Source: Guyparkeria sp016278265
Lineage (GTDB): Bacteria; Pseudomonadota; Gammaproteobacteria; Halothiobacillales; Halothiobacillaceae
NCBI RefSeq assembly: GCF_044582145.1
Contig: NZ_JBDODO010000002.1
DNA length: 64,000 nt
Strand: one strand, 5' to 3'
Positions 1 through 9,219 of the stretch are shown here, piece by piece (position 1 is the stretch's first letter; each line of letters begins with the position of its first letter). The notes beneath the pieces are model-generated. The model did no database searches, was not told the DNA's origin, and saw only the letters and a list, made by a program, of their open reading frames with translations. The translations under genes were made by a program, and so were the position numbers.

Positions 1-243
1 ATTCTCGAATCCGGAAACCGTTTCGTTCAGCTGATTTATCCCTTCAAGCGAGCTGAACTGCGCCATCTGAGCGATGAACTGGGTGTTATCCATCGGCTCG
101 AACGGATCCTGCTGCTCCATCTGCTTGGTCAAGAGCTTGAGGAAGTCCGTCTGATCGAGGTTTTTCTTGTCTTCGCCCTTGCCGCTCTTGTTCGCCGCAA
201 GCCCCAAATCGGAATAGATATCGTTGGTCACTGAACTGGCCAT
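1..243 (-). CDS. flgD: Flagellar hook-capping protein FlgD (partial, N-terminal part)
   Basis: FlgD caps the growing flagellar hook and directs assembly of hook subunits outside the cell. Only the first 81 codons lie in the window; the gene runs off the left edge. The translation carries the signature start of FlgD: a short polar leader, then DQTDFLKLLTKQMEQQDPFEP and MDNTQFIAQMAQFSSLEG, the most conserved block of the family. The ATG is read on the minus strand at 241-243. It lies 26 bp after flgC in the same direction, so it belongs to a flgB-flgC-flgD operon. The identification is secure from the conserved N-terminus; nothing can be said about the rest of the protein. Confidence 0.95.
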   Translation of the reverse strand, partial: MASSVTNDIYSDLGLAANKSGKGEDKKNLDQTDFLKLLTKQMEQQDPFEPMDNTQFIAQMAQFSSLEGINQLNETVSGFEN

Positions 244-268
244 ATCGTGCCTCCTGCCGTTTTACGGC

Positions 269-676
269 TTACTGCCCCTGACCCAATTGCAGCGTGCGCA
301 TGGCCAGCTGCTTGGTGGTGTCCATCACCTGGACGTTGGTCTGGTACGTCCGCGAGGCCGACAGCATGTTGACCATCTCCTCGACCGGGTTGACGTTCGA
401 GCTGTAGACATAGCCGTTCTCGTCCGCCAGCGGGTTACCAGGATCATGTTTCGGCGCGGGCTGCGCCTGCGACTCGGTGATGCCCACCACTTTCACGCCG
501 CGACCGCCGTTCGCCTCGAGCACGGTCTGGAAGACTGGCTGTCTTGCCTTGTAGGCCTCTTCCGGCGAGGAGGCATCGACGTTGGCGTTCGCCAGGTTCG
601 AGGCCGTGGTGTTCAAGCGGGTCGATTGCGCCGCCATCGCCGAAGACGAAATATTGAATACGTCGTACAAGCTCAT
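269..676 (-). CDS. flgC: Flagellar basal-body rod protein FlgC
   Basis: FlgC is one of the proximal rod proteins of the flagellar basal body and is exported by the flagellar type III system to the periplasm. The 135-residue product has the usual family length. It starts with the conserved coiled-coil-forming segment MSLYDVFNISSSAMAAQSTRLN followed by the TASNLANANVD motif. It ends with the second helix NPVEEMVNMLSASRTYQTNVQVMDTTKQLAMRTLQLGQ, as in all rod/hook proteins. It lies between flgB and flgD on the same strand, the standard order. Confidence 0.97.
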   Translation of the reverse strand: MSLYDVFNISSSAMAAQSTRLNTTASNLANANVDASSPEEAYKARQPVFQTVLEANGGRGVKVVGITESQAQPAPKHDPGNPLADENGYVYSSNVNPVEEMVNMLSASRTYQTNVQVMDTTKQLAMRTLQLGQGQ

Positions 677-770
677 GATTTACCTGCCTTGACTGAAAAA
701 TGTGGTTCGCGGTCTGCCCGAGCAGGGCCCGCTGGATTGGCCGGACGAGACGCTATTAGCAACTGATCCA

Positions 771-1175
771 TCACTGACCACTCAGGGCCTTCTTGATCCC
801 GGCAACACGACTGTTGAGGAACGAGAGCGTCGTCTGGTAACCCACCGCATCCTGAGTGAAGCCCACCCGCTCCTTGTCGACATCGACGGTGTTGCCGTCC
901 AGCGCTGGCGCATCCGGCACCGAAAAGCCTTCGCGGATCGACGAGGAGGCTCCACCGCCAATCTGGCGCGGATCCTCGGTCATCAGGCGCCCGGTCTGTG
1001 ATGAGGACTTCGTCTGCAAGGCGGCTTCCATCGCCTGGTCGAACGACATCACCCGTGCCTTGTAGCCCGGGGTGTCGGCATTGGCGATGTTCTCGGCGCG
1101 CAGCTTGAGACTGCGCTCCTGGAGAATCAGGGCATCGTCGTGGATGCCAAGCAGGCGGTCATTGATGATCGACAT
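771..1175 (-). CDS. flgB: Flagellar basal-body rod protein FlgB
   Basis: FlgB is the most proximal rod subunit, attached to the MS-ring/FliE junction. The 134-residue sequence has the family N-terminus and the ENIANADTPGYKARVMSFDQAM motif near residue 28. A C-terminal helix (VGYQTTLSFLNSRVAGIKKALSGQ) follows. It is the first gene of the flgB-flgC-flgD operon. A sigma-54-type promoter lies about 40 bp upstream on the same strand (minus, 1213-1230), which fits a middle-class flagellar operon. It is separated by about 90 bp from cheR, which is also on the minus strand. Confidence 0.97.
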   Translation of the reverse strand: MSIINDRLLGIHDDALILQERSLKLRAENIANADTPGYKARVMSFDQAMEAALQTKSSSQTGRLMTEDPRQIGGGASSSIREGFSVPDAPALDGNTVDVDKERVGFTQDAVGYQTTLSFLNSRVAGIKKALSGQ

Positions 1176-1212
1176 GAAAAAACCCTCGACACAATGTCAG
1201 TGCCGAGGGCTT

Positions 1213-1230
1213 ATGCGATAAGCGTGCCAA
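1213..1230 (-). promoter_or_regulatory. Sigma-54 (RpoN) promoter of flgBCD
   Basis: Read on the minus strand the site is TGGCACG-CTTATC-GCA. The invariant GG (-24) and GC (-12) are exactly ten bases apart and the -24 box TGGCACG matches the RpoN consensus fully. It lies about 40 bp ahead of the flgB start and points into it. No activator site was identified, but flagellar RpoN promoters normally need an FleQ/FlrC-type activator. Confidence 0.85.
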
Positions 1231-1268
1231 TTTTTGGCGGAACGGTGGGGAGACTCGTTCGGTTGGCG

Positions 1269-2072
1269 TCAACTCTTGAGTCGGTAGGCAGTGCCACCGG
1301 TGGGCAATCGCTCGGGGGTGAAACGGTCGGAGAGTTGGGTGAGCGACTCCGAGGCGCCAAGGATCAGGTAACCGCCCGGCACCAGGGTGTCGGCGATGCG
1401 GTCGATGATCTTCGCCTTGGTCTCACGGGAAAAGTAGATCAGGACATTACGACAGAAGACCAGGTCGTAACGACGGGACTCGGGGCGCAACTCAAGCAGG
1501 TTGCCGACGCGAAACTGCGCCCGGCGGCTGATCTGCGGCGAGACCTTCCAGCCATGCTCGGTCTTGACGAAAAATTGACGCTTTCGCTCCGGGGACAACC
1601 CGCGGCCCAGGGAAAGGTCATCGAAGACACCCTGGCGGGCCTTCTCGATCACCACCTCGGAGATGTCGGTACCGACGATCTCCAGATTGAACGGTACCCG
1701 TTGCTCCTCGGCAATGATGCTAATCGAAAACGCCTCCTGACCGGTCGAGCAGGCCGCCGACCAGATACGGTAGGTGGATTTCTTCGCGGCGGCCGCCTCG
1801 GGGAAGAATTTCTTTTCCAGCGCCGCGAAGGGGTAACCATCACGGAACCAGAGCGTCTCGTTGGTGGTCATGGCGTCGACCACGTCGCGTGCCAGCACGC
1901 GATCACGCCGCGAGAGCAGCGTCTCGATCAGCGCCTCCACCGACGCGTGCCCCTGTGATCGGGCCACGCGCGACAGACGGGTTTCCACCAGGTACTGCTT
2001 GTCGCGGCTCAGCAAAATGCCGCTGTGCTGCTCCAGGAACGAGCAGAACCGGTCGAAGGTTTCGGCCTTCAT
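1269..2072 (-). CDS. cheR: Chemotaxis protein methyltransferase CheR
   Basis: CheR uses S-adenosylmethionine to methylate glutamates on chemoreceptors, setting adaptation. The start is placed at the ATG giving MKAETFDRFCSFLEQHSGI; the open frame continues upstream but overlaps cheV, and the family begins here. The 267-residue protein has an all-helical N-terminal domain (about 1-75), then the SAM-binding domain with IWSAACSTGQEAFSI (motif I). VGTDISEVVIEKARQGVF and YDLVFCRNVLIYFS (motif IV region) follow. It begins 7 bp after cheV on the same strand, so cheV-cheR form one unit, as in Vibrio and Pseudomonas. Confidence 0.96.
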   Translation of the reverse strand: MKAETFDRFCSFLEQHSGILLSRDKQYLVETRLSRVARSQGHASVEALIETLLSRRDRVLARDVVDAMTTNETLWFRDGYPFAALEKKFFPEAAAAKKSTYRIWSAACSTGQEAFSISIIAEEQRVPFNLEIVGTDISEVVIEKARQGVFDDLSLGRGLSPERKRQFFVKTEHGWKVSPQISRRAQFRVGNLLELRPESRRYDLVFCRNVLIYFSRETKAKIIDRIADTLVPGGYLILGASESLTQLSDRFTPERLPTGGTAYRLKS

Positions 2073-2079
2073 GCCGCGG

Positions 2080-3039
2080 TCAAGCCTCACCCACGACGTG
2101 GTGTCCCTCGTGGCGTGACAGGGCCTCGCCCACGACCCGGGCCAGGTCATCCGGATGGAATTTCGGGATAAAGCGATCGGCGCCGACCTGCTTGACCATG
2201 CTCTCGTTGAATACACCGGACAACGACGAATGCAGGATGACGTAGATGCCCTTGAGGGCGGAGTCCTGACGAATCAACGAGGTCAGCGTGTAGCCGTCCA
2301 TCGTGGGCATCTCGATATCCGAAACCACCATGGCCAACCGCTCGAGTTGCTCGGGCTGCTTCTCCTTCCAACGCCGAAGTGTGTCGATCGCCTCCTGACC
2401 GTTCTTGGTGACCACCGACTTGAGATGCATCTGCTCGAGCGTGCTTTCCACCTGCTTGCGAGCGACCACCGAGTCGTCGACCACCAGCACCAAATCCGAG
2501 CCCTTGGCGACGTCGCCGTACTCGCCGATCACGTCGTCGGAGACGGTATCGGCCACGCCGACGACCCGCGCGAAAATCTGCTCGACATCGATGATCTCGA
2601 CCAGTTGCTTGTCGATACGGGCCACGGCCGTCAGGAAATTGGAGTTGTTGGTCCCGCTCGGCGGGGTCAGCACTTCCTTCCAGGACAGGTTGACGATCCG
2701 GTCGACCGAATGCACCAGGAAACCCTGCACGGCGCGGTTGTACTCGGTAATGATGACGAAGGCGTTATGCACCTGCTCGTCCGTCATGCGCCCCTTGCCG
2801 ATCGCTTCCGACAGATCGATGACGGTGATCGTGTGGCCGCGTACGTCGGCGATACCGCGGATCGAGCTGTCCGAGTGCGGCACGTCGGTCAGCTTGGGAC
2901 AACGAATCACCTCGCGGACCTTGAAGACGTTGATCCCAAAGCGCTGGTCGGTGCCCAGACCGAACACCAGAAGCTCCAGACGGTTTCGTCCGGCCAGCTG
3001 GGTGCGGGAATCGACTGATGACATCACGTTGCTTTTCAC
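2080..3039 (-). CDS. cheV: Chemotaxis coupling/response-regulator protein CheV
   Basis: CheV couples chemoreceptors to CheA and is itself phosphorylated, modulating signalling. The 319-residue protein has a CheW-like domain (about 15-165, with FRVREVIRCP-like and DVRGHTITVIDLSEAIG segments). A receiver domain (about 180-305) follows: the acidic pair is in LVLVVDDSVVARKQ, the phospho-acceptor Asp in VVSDIEMPTMDGYTL and the conserved Lys in FIPKFHPDDL. It is divergent from flgA across about 300 bp and precedes cheR. A sigma-28-type promoter lies 60 bp upstream on its strand, consistent with late flagellar-class expression. Confidence 0.96.
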   Translation of the reverse strand: MKSNVMSSVDSRTQLAGRNRLELLVFGLGTDQRFGINVFKVREVIRCPKLTDVPHSDSSIRGIADVRGHTITVIDLSEAIGKGRMTDEQVHNAFVIITEYNRAVQGFLVHSVDRIVNLSWKEVLTPPSGTNNSNFLTAVARIDKQLVEIIDVEQIFARVVGVADTVSDDVIGEYGDVAKGSDLVLVVDDSVVARKQVESTLEQMHLKSVVTKNGQEAIDTLRRWKEKQPEQLERLAMVVSDIEMPTMDGYTLTSLIRQDSALKGIYVILHSSLSGVFNESMVKQVGADRFIPKFHPDDLARVVGEALSRHEGHHVVGEA

Positions 3040-3098
3040 GGCTAGTCCTGTCCTGGTGACACAGAAAGTGGCGGGGAATCTTGGTTATTTCAGACGTC

Positions 3099-3125
3099 GT
3101 ATCGGCCCCATTGGCGCAATCTTTA
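3099..3125 (-). promoter_or_regulatory. Sigma-28 (FliA) promoter of cheV-cheR
   Basis: On the minus strand the site reads TAAAGATT, 11 bases, GCCGATAC. This matches the FliA consensus TAAAGTTT-N11-GCCGATAA with the exact spacing. It lies about 60 bp upstream of the cheV start codon, in the shared cheV/flgA intergenic region. Confidence 0.88.
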
Positions 3126-3280
3126 GCATCACACTCAATCCCGACCCACCGGTCAAGCCGATCCGTCCGGTCATGTTCAATGGCTCGGCAACGACGTCGT
3201 GTCGCCATGGTAGCGCAGTCGCCCGTGGGTTGCGCCCACACCGCCACCCCGTCCACCCGAAGGTCGGCCGCCGCAGGGAA

Positions 3281-3298
3281 TGGCATAGTAAATGCTTA
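3281..3298 (+). promoter_or_regulatory. Sigma-54 promoter of flgA
   Basis: The plus strand reads TGGCATAGTAAATGCTTA, with GG at 3282-3283 and GC at 3294-3295, exactly ten bases apart. It sits 43 bp upstream of the flgA start. It shares the 3040-3340 intergenic region with the divergent sigma-28 promoter of cheV, so the two flagellar tiers fire back to back. The rest of this roughly 300-bp gap shows nothing else recognisable. Confidence 0.75.
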
Positions 3299-3340
3299 AC
3301 CATTTGCCGCAAGCAACCCGAGGCCACGCATTGCATCCCG

Positions 3341-4117
3341 ATGAGTAATTACCGCCCTTTCGCTCGACCAACCGGCAGATCACCCAGAAAGGTCTTGCTG
3401 CGTTCGATTATGCTGCTCGCCGCTTGGCTACTGACACCTGTCCTGGCGCAGGCGCAGCCGAGCGACGCGCCCGCCGACTCGCCCGCGTCCGTGCAGGTTC
3501 AGGTGAGCCAGGCCATGGAGGCATTCCTGGACGCGCAGGAGGGCGGCAACGGTCAGGTCACCCTGCGAGCCGGGCGTCTCGACCCGAGGCTGCGCCTGGG
3601 TGTGTGCGACCAGGCACTGGAAATCAACGAGGGGCGCCCGCTCAATCTCAATCGCGGGCACCAGACGGTAAAGGTCAGTTGCCACGGCAACTCGCCCTGG
3701 CGCATCTACGTTCCGGTCGAACTCACCCGGCGCCAGCAGGCGGTGGTCGCCGCCCGACCACTGGCTGCCGGTAACGTGCTCAGCCTCGAGGATCTCGATG
3801 TGGCAACCGTGGATGCCAACCGCGCCCGACGCCAGTACTACACCGATCCCGCGGAACTTGTCGGCATGAGGGCGACCCAACCGCTACAGTCGGGTCAATT
3901 GGTGACCGCGCATAACCTGGGCATCAACGCCGTGGTCGAGCGGGGCGATTTCGTCTCCATCCAGGTCGGCCATGGCGGGTTCGTGGTGGGCTCGACCGGC
4001 GAGGCGCAGGCGCGCGCGGGCGTGGGCCAGCGAGTCAAGGTGAAAAACACCGGCTCGGGCATGGTGATCGAAACGGTCGTCATCGACAGTCGCACCGTCG
4101 AGGCGATCGGCCACTAA
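3341..4117 (+). CDS. flgA: Flagellar P-ring assembly chaperone FlgA
   Basis: FlgA is a periplasmic chaperone for FlgI, the P-ring subunit. The open frame extends far upstream, but the ATG at 3341 gives a basic leader, a hydrophobic stretch (SIMLLAAWLLTPVLAQAQ) and a likely signal-peptidase site after AQA. That fits a 258-residue precursor. The C-terminal half carries the SAF/ChapFlgA domain: ARPLAAGNVLSLEDLDVA, GMRATQPLQSGQLVTAHNL and GQRVKVKNTGSGMVIETVV. It is the first gene of the plus-strand flagellar block and is followed 183 bp later by flgM. Confidence 0.93.
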   Translation: MSNYRPFARPTGRSPRKVLLRSIMLLAAWLLTPVLAQAQPSDAPADSPASVQVQVSQAMEAFLDAQEGGNGQVTLRAGRLDPRLRLGVCDQALEINEGRPLNLNRGHQTVKVSCHGNSPWRIYVPVELTRRQQAVVAARPLAAGNVLSLEDLDVATVDANRARRQYYTDPAELVGMRATQPLQSGQLVTAHNLGINAVVERGDFVSIQVGHGGFVVGSTGEAQARAGVGQRVKVKNTGSGMVIETVVIDSRTVEAIGH

Positions 4118-4174
4118 ACCGACGACACAAAATCGACGATGATGGCCCGCTTTCAAAAGTATTTAAGTCGGCGC

Positions 4175-4201
4175 TAAAGTTTTTCGCCAACCGGCCGATG
4201 T
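4175..4201 (+). promoter_or_regulatory. Sigma-28 promoter of flgM
   Basis: TAAAGTTT at 4175-4182, 11 bases, then GCCGATGT at 4194-4201: the -35 box is the exact FliA consensus, and the -10 box differs only at its last two bases. It lies 100 bp upstream of flgM. This fits the usual autoregulated arrangement in which the anti-sigma-28 gene is itself a sigma-28 target. Confidence 0.9.
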
Positions 4202-4300
4202 TCAAGGGCGACAAGACATTTTGAGTTAACCTAGACGCCTGCCAGCCGGGCCCGTGCCAAGGCGCGGACACATTGTCCGAGACAGGAAGGATCAAGCACC

Positions 4301-4618
4301 ATGGCAAACGAAATCAACGGCTTTGGCCCGCGCAATCTGGGCCCGAATGCGTCGCTGGACTCATCCCGCAACCGGGCCGAGTCCAAGGGCGCGAGCCAGC
4401 AAGCAACCGGCAACGCGACGACGGGCATCAAGGAAGATGACGCCGTGACTCTCTCCAGTGGGGCTTCCCAGCTCCAGGAAATGGGCCAGGCGTTGGCCGA
4501 ATCCGCCCCCTTCGATCAGGGCAAGGTCGATCGCATCAAGGACCTGATCAGTCAAGGCGAGTACCAGGTCGATTCCGGTCGCATCGCCGAGAAGCTGCGC
4601 CAATTCGAGACGCTGTAA
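4301..4618 (+). CDS. flgM: Anti-sigma-28 factor FlgM
   Basis: FlgM binds sigma-28 (FliA) and keeps late flagellar genes off until it is exported through the finished hook. The 105-residue product is polar and probably disordered in its first half (many Ser, Asn, Gln). The conserved C-terminal binding region runs DDAVTLSSGASQLQEMGQALAES then FDQGKVDRIKDLISQGEYQVDSGRIAEKL. The last segment is the most diagnostic FlgM motif. A near-consensus sigma-28 promoter lies upstream and flgN follows, the standard pairing. Confidence 0.95.
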   Translation: MANEINGFGPRNLGPNASLDSSRNRAESKGASQQATGNATTGIKEDDAVTLSSGASQLQEMGQALAESAPFDQGKVDRIKDLISQGEYQVDSGRIAEKLRQFETL

Positions 4619-4659
4619 TCGCCTAGGCGATCAGGGCGTCGGCTGAACCCGGCACAAGA

Positions 4660-4696
4660 CACCCCGGCGGGATGACCCGAACCGGGGTGCTTCTAT
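4660..4696 (+). terminator. Possible terminator between flgM and flgN
   Basis: CACCCCGG at 4660-4667 can pair with CCGGGGTG at 4682-4689 around a 14-base loop, followed by a short pyrimidine-rich run (CTTCTATT). The T run is weak, so it may only attenuate transcription into flgN. Confidence 0.45.
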
Positions 4697-4777
4697 TGGG
4701 CGCGGACAATTCGTATGCTCACGCTGACTCCACGGCATCCATGAACATCAGGCAGGAACGCCAAGCAGGCTCTCAAA

Positions 4778-5275
4778 ATGACCCAATTCGATACCCGCGC
4801 GCCCGCCGATAGAAACACCTCGTCCACCGACTGGCTGGCCGACATGCTCAAGCCGGCCCGGGCCCTGCTTGACGACCACCAGGCACTCGACGCCCTGCTG
4901 CGACGTCAGGAAACCCCGTCACTCGACGAGTTCGACCAGGTCTTTGCCCAGATCCGTGACCACAATCAGGCACTGGCCGAGGCCGAGCAGGCTCGACTGG
5001 AGTGGTTGGCGGCCGCAGGCGAGACCGACACGCAAACGGCACTGGAACGCGAGGACGCGTCGGCCCGCGCCACCTGGGAAGAACTGAAGGACATCGCCCG
5101 CCGCTTCCGTGACCTCTCGGAGGCCAACCTGATGGCGCTGCGGCGCATCGATCATTTCCTCGGCGAGCGAATCGACTTCTTGATCCAGCGTGACGAGCCG
5201 GCCGGCTCGATTTACACCGCCGGCGGCACCGAGCACAACGCCGCTAATCGCGGCCGGACCCTGGGCGACGCCTGA
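4778..5275 (+). CDS. flgN: FlgN-type flagellar export chaperone
   Basis: FlgN chaperones the hook-filament junction proteins FlgK and FlgL before export. The 165-residue product is acidic and predicted almost entirely helical, with long heptad-like stretches around residues 25-130. Its family length and its position immediately after flgM are what identify it, because FlgN sequences are poorly conserved. It ends 5 bp from the convergent rsmD. The call rests more on context and secondary structure than on motifs. Confidence 0.8.
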   Translation: MTQFDTRAPADRNTSSTDWLADMLKPARALLDDHQALDALLRRQETPSLDEFDQVFAQIRDHNQALAEAEQARLEWLAAAGETDTQTALEREDASARATWEELKDIARRFRDLSEANLMALRRIDHFLGERIDFLIQRDEPAGSIYTAGGTEHNAANRGRTLGDA

Positions 5276-5279
5276 CGCA

Positions 5280-5885
5280 TCAAGCCTGCCGTTCAAGCAA
5301 TACCGAGCGACTCTCCCCCGCCCGCGTTTCGCGACTCGCGACGAACCCCTCCGGAAGCCTGAGGGACTCGAGCGCCGCCCCCTCGACAAACACCCGCGCA
5401 TCCTCGGCCAGCCAAGGCGCCTCCGCCAGGGCATCCAGCGCCCCCTGCAGTAAATCCGGCTGACGGAACGGCGGGTCGAGAAAGACCAGATCGACCGGCC
5501 CATCCAGCGTCTCGGGCACCGCAGCCAACCAATGGCGGGCATTCATGGCCCACACCGAGAATCGTTCCGGCGAGGCATCCAGGCGAGCCAGATTCTCCTC
5601 CAGCGCCTTGGCCACCCGCGTCGATCGCTCGACGAATCCCACCCAGGCCGCCCCGCGGGAAAGGGCCTCGATGCCCAACACACCACTACCGGCGAACAGA
5701 TCGAGCACCCGCCACCCCGGCAGGCTCTGCCCCAGCCAGTTGAACAACGTCTCGCGCACGCGATCCGGTGTCGGGCGCAGATCACGCGCCGCCGGGAAGC
5801 GCAGGCGCCGCGAGCGCCATTCCCCGCCGATGATGCGCACCTGCTCGCCGCGCGCCGGGGCTCGCCCCTTTGGAGTGCTGGGCAT
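5280..5885 (-). CDS. rsmD: 16S rRNA (guanine-966-N2)-methyltransferase RsmD
   Basis: RsmD methylates G966 of 16S rRNA in the assembled 30S subunit. The ATG chosen gives MPSTPKGRAPARGEQVRIIGGEWRSRRL. The family begins at the IIGG(E/K)WR segment, so further upstream codons are unlikely to be translated. The 201-residue protein shows RPTPDRVRETLFNWL, the SAM motif DLFAGSGVLGIEALSRGA and the catalytic VFLDPPF motif typical of RsmD. It is divergent from ftsY, the conserved rsmD|ftsY arrangement of Gammaproteobacteria. Confidence 0.96.
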   Translation of the reverse strand: MPSTPKGRAPARGEQVRIIGGEWRSRRLRFPAARDLRPTPDRVRETLFNWLGQSLPGWRVLDLFAGSGVLGIEALSRGAAWVGFVERSTRVAKALEENLARLDASPERFSVWAMNARHWLAAVPETLDGPVDLVFLDPPFRQPDLLQGALDALAEAPWLAEDARVFVEGAALESLRLPEGFVASRETRAGESRSVLLERQA

Positions 5886-6060
5886 GAAGACTCTCCTCGC
5901 CGATCGCTGATGGATGATGGGCCGACGCCCCTTTGCTGCCGCCGGAGACCCGTGACCGGGACCGCCGGGCAATGCCTGCATGATAAACTCCGACGGCGCC
6001 ATGCGGGGCACCGCTCCGACCTGCCAAACATCGGCCGCGAACCCAGGTACCATCGATTTC

Positions 6061-7287
<1,227 letters not shown>

Positions 7288-7428
7288 GGCACAGGTGCCT
7301 CCAAAACCGTCATGAGCAAGTTTGAGTGCCAGTTCAGAGTGCAAGGAGCCGCGCAGTGAGCGACGAGACATATCAAGTAGATAGGCGAATGCAGACCCTC
7401 CATGGCCTGCCTGCGTCGCACGCGCCCC

Positions 7429-7465
7429 GCTCCTCCGGCTTTGCTCCCCGCGAAGCGGGAGGAGC
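7429..7465 (+). other. Stem-loop in the ftsY-ftsE intergenic gap
   Basis: GCTCCTCC at 7429-7436 is the exact reverse complement of GGAGGAGC at 7458-7465. Inside the arms CCGC-GAA-GCGG can form a second short stem. There is no T run, so it is not a standard terminator. The 225-bp gap (7288-7512) is long for this operon and otherwise shows no gene; the hairpin may separate ftsY from ftsEX at the RNA level. Confidence 0.4.
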
Positions 7466-7512
7466 GACCGAGCACGTGACCCCGCAATCGAACGGCGCAA
7501 TAGGTTTTCGAG

Positions 7513-8196
7513 GTGCCCGCCGCAATGATTGAATTCGCCAATGTGTCCCGCCGCTACGCCAATGGGCAATTCGGCCTGCAGGACATCAATTTTCGTCTGC
7601 CTACCGGGCGAATGGCATTTCTCACCGGCCATTCCGGGGCCGGCAAGTCGACACTCCTGCGCCTGATCCCGGCACTCGACCGCCCGACCTCGGGCAAGGT
7701 GCTGATCGGTGGCTACGATCTCAACAAGATGGGGCACCACCAGTACCCCAAGCTGCGGCGGCAGATCGGCGTGGTTTTCCAGGACCACCACCTGCTGACC
7801 GACCGACCCGTGTTCGACAACGTCGCCCTGCCCTTGCAGGTCTCGGGCTACCTGCCCGGCGACGTCCGGCGGCGCGTCGATGCCGCACTCGACAAGGTCG
7901 GGTTGCTGGGTCGGCAGCGCGCGCGCATCGAGGAGCTCTCTGGCGGCGAGCAGCAGCGGGTCAACATCGCCCGCGCGCTGGTCAATCGACCACGGATCCT
8001 GCTGGCCGACGAACCCACGGGTAACCTCGACCCCGACCTGTCACGCGATATCTTCGACCGTTTCTTCGAGTTCCACGCCGTCGGCGTGACCGTGCTGATC
8101 GCCAGTCACGACGTCGAGTTGCTCAAGCAATACCCCGTGCCGCGCATCGCCCTCAACGAGGGGCGCATCAGCGCTTTCGAGGAGGCCGAGTCATGA
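7513..8196 (+). CDS. ftsE: Cell-division ABC transporter ATP-binding protein FtsE
   Basis: FtsE with FtsX forms a divisome complex that activates peptidoglycan hydrolases through EnvC-type partners. The 227-residue ATPase has Walker A (TGHSGAGKSTLLRL), the signature motif (EELSGGEQQRVNIARAL) and Walker B (ILLADEPTGNLDPDL). The H-loop is SHD. A second in-frame ATG at 7525 gives MIEFANVSRRY, where most FtsE proteins start, so the true start may be four codons in. Its stop overlaps the ftsX start by four bases. Confidence 0.96.
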   Translation: MPAAMIEFANVSRRYANGQFGLQDINFRLPTGRMAFLTGHSGAGKSTLLRLIPALDRPTSGKVLIGGYDLNKMGHHQYPKLRRQIGVVFQDHHLLTDRPVFDNVALPLQVSGYLPGDVRRRVDAALDKVGLLGRQRARIEELSGGEQQRVNIARALVNRPRILLADEPTGNLDPDLSRDIFDRFFEFHAVGVTVLIASHDVELLKQYPVPRIALNEGRISAFEEAES

Positions 8197-9155
8197 GCGG
8201 GCCGGCGATCAACGAAGCGCGTGGCAACAGCGAGAAAAGCCGCCGCCCCATGGCGGCCTGGCGCCGCCACCATCGCCAGTGCCTGCGCGGTGCCTTTATG
8301 CGACTGCTTCGCCGCCCCGTCGGCGCCTGGGCCACCATCCTAGTACTGGGCGTGGTGCTCAGCCTGCCGGCCCTGGTGATGACCCTCGGTCACCAGGTCG
8401 AGCGGTTGGGTGCCATCTGGATGAGTGATGCCGCCCGCATGGACATCTACCTCGCCACCGATGCCGACGAGGCCGCACGCGGGACGCTGCGCGACTGGCT
8501 TGACCGGCAGGCCACCGTGGCCGAGCAGCGCGTCATCCCGCCCGAGGAAGGTCTCGAGGCACTGACCGAACGACTCCACATCGATGGCATGGACGCACTC
8601 GAGTCCAATCCGCTGCCCTGGGTCATCGAACTGACCTTGAGCGACGCGCGCTCCGAAACCCGCCTGGCCTTGGCCGAGGGGCTTCGTGCGCAGCCGGCGG
8701 TGGCCGAATTTTCCTCCGGGGACGACTGGATCCAGCGCCTGGAGCAAATCCGCGCCTTCTTCGACGAACTGGGTTGGTGGCTGCTGCTCCTGCTGGGCCT
8801 GACCGTGGTGTTCGTGGTCAGCAACACCCTGCGACTGGAATTGCACGAGCGACGCCGCGAGATCGCCCTGATCGCGCTCATCGGGGGCACGGAGCGCTAC
8901 ATGCTGCGCCCCCTTCTTTACGACGGCACGCTCAGTGGCCTGCTTGGCGGGGTGGTAGCCAGTGGGCTGGTCGGTGTGGCCATGTCGGTCACCTCGGGCC
9001 CGATCGAGCGGTTTGCTGCCTCTTACGGCGCGGCCATCTCGCCCCAGATCGACCCGGCGCTGGTGCTGCTCCTGATGAGCGCGGGGGCCTTGCTCGGCTG
9101 GCTGTCGGCCCAGGTCATCGGCCGCTTCTATATCGGCCGCCTGAGCACCCCATGA
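8193..9155 (+). CDS. ftsX: Cell-division permease-like protein FtsX
   Basis: FtsX is the inner-membrane partner of FtsE. The 320-residue protein has a basic cytoplasmic N-terminus and a first membrane span around residues 46-68 (GAWATILVLGVVLSLPALVMTL). A periplasmic domain follows (about 70-185) and then three C-terminal spans (WWLLLLLGLTVVFVVSNTL; SGLLGGVVASGLVGVAMSV; LVLLLMSAGALLGWLSAQV). The cytoplasmic loop ERRREIALIALIGGTERYMLRPLLYDG is the typical FtsX/MacB-superfamily motif. The start overlaps ftsE, so translation is coupled. Confidence 0.95.
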   Translation: MSGPAINEARGNSEKSRRPMAAWRRHHRQCLRGAFMRLLRRPVGAWATILVLGVVLSLPALVMTLGHQVERLGAIWMSDAARMDIYLATDADEAARGTLRDWLDRQATVAEQRVIPPEEGLEALTERLHIDGMDALESNPLPWVIELTLSDARSETRLALAEGLRAQPAVAEFSSGDDWIQRLEQIRAFFDELGWWLLLLLGLTVVFVVSNTLRLELHERRREIALIALIGGTERYMLRPLLYDGTLSGLLGGVVASGLVGVAMSVTSGPIERFAASYGAAISPQIDPALVLLLMSAGALLGWLSAQVIGRFYIGRLSTP

Positions 9156-9219
9156 TTTTTTTCGATTGGTGTATTAGTCTCTTCTGCCCGATCTCTGATC
9201 GATGGAACTTGCATCGCAC

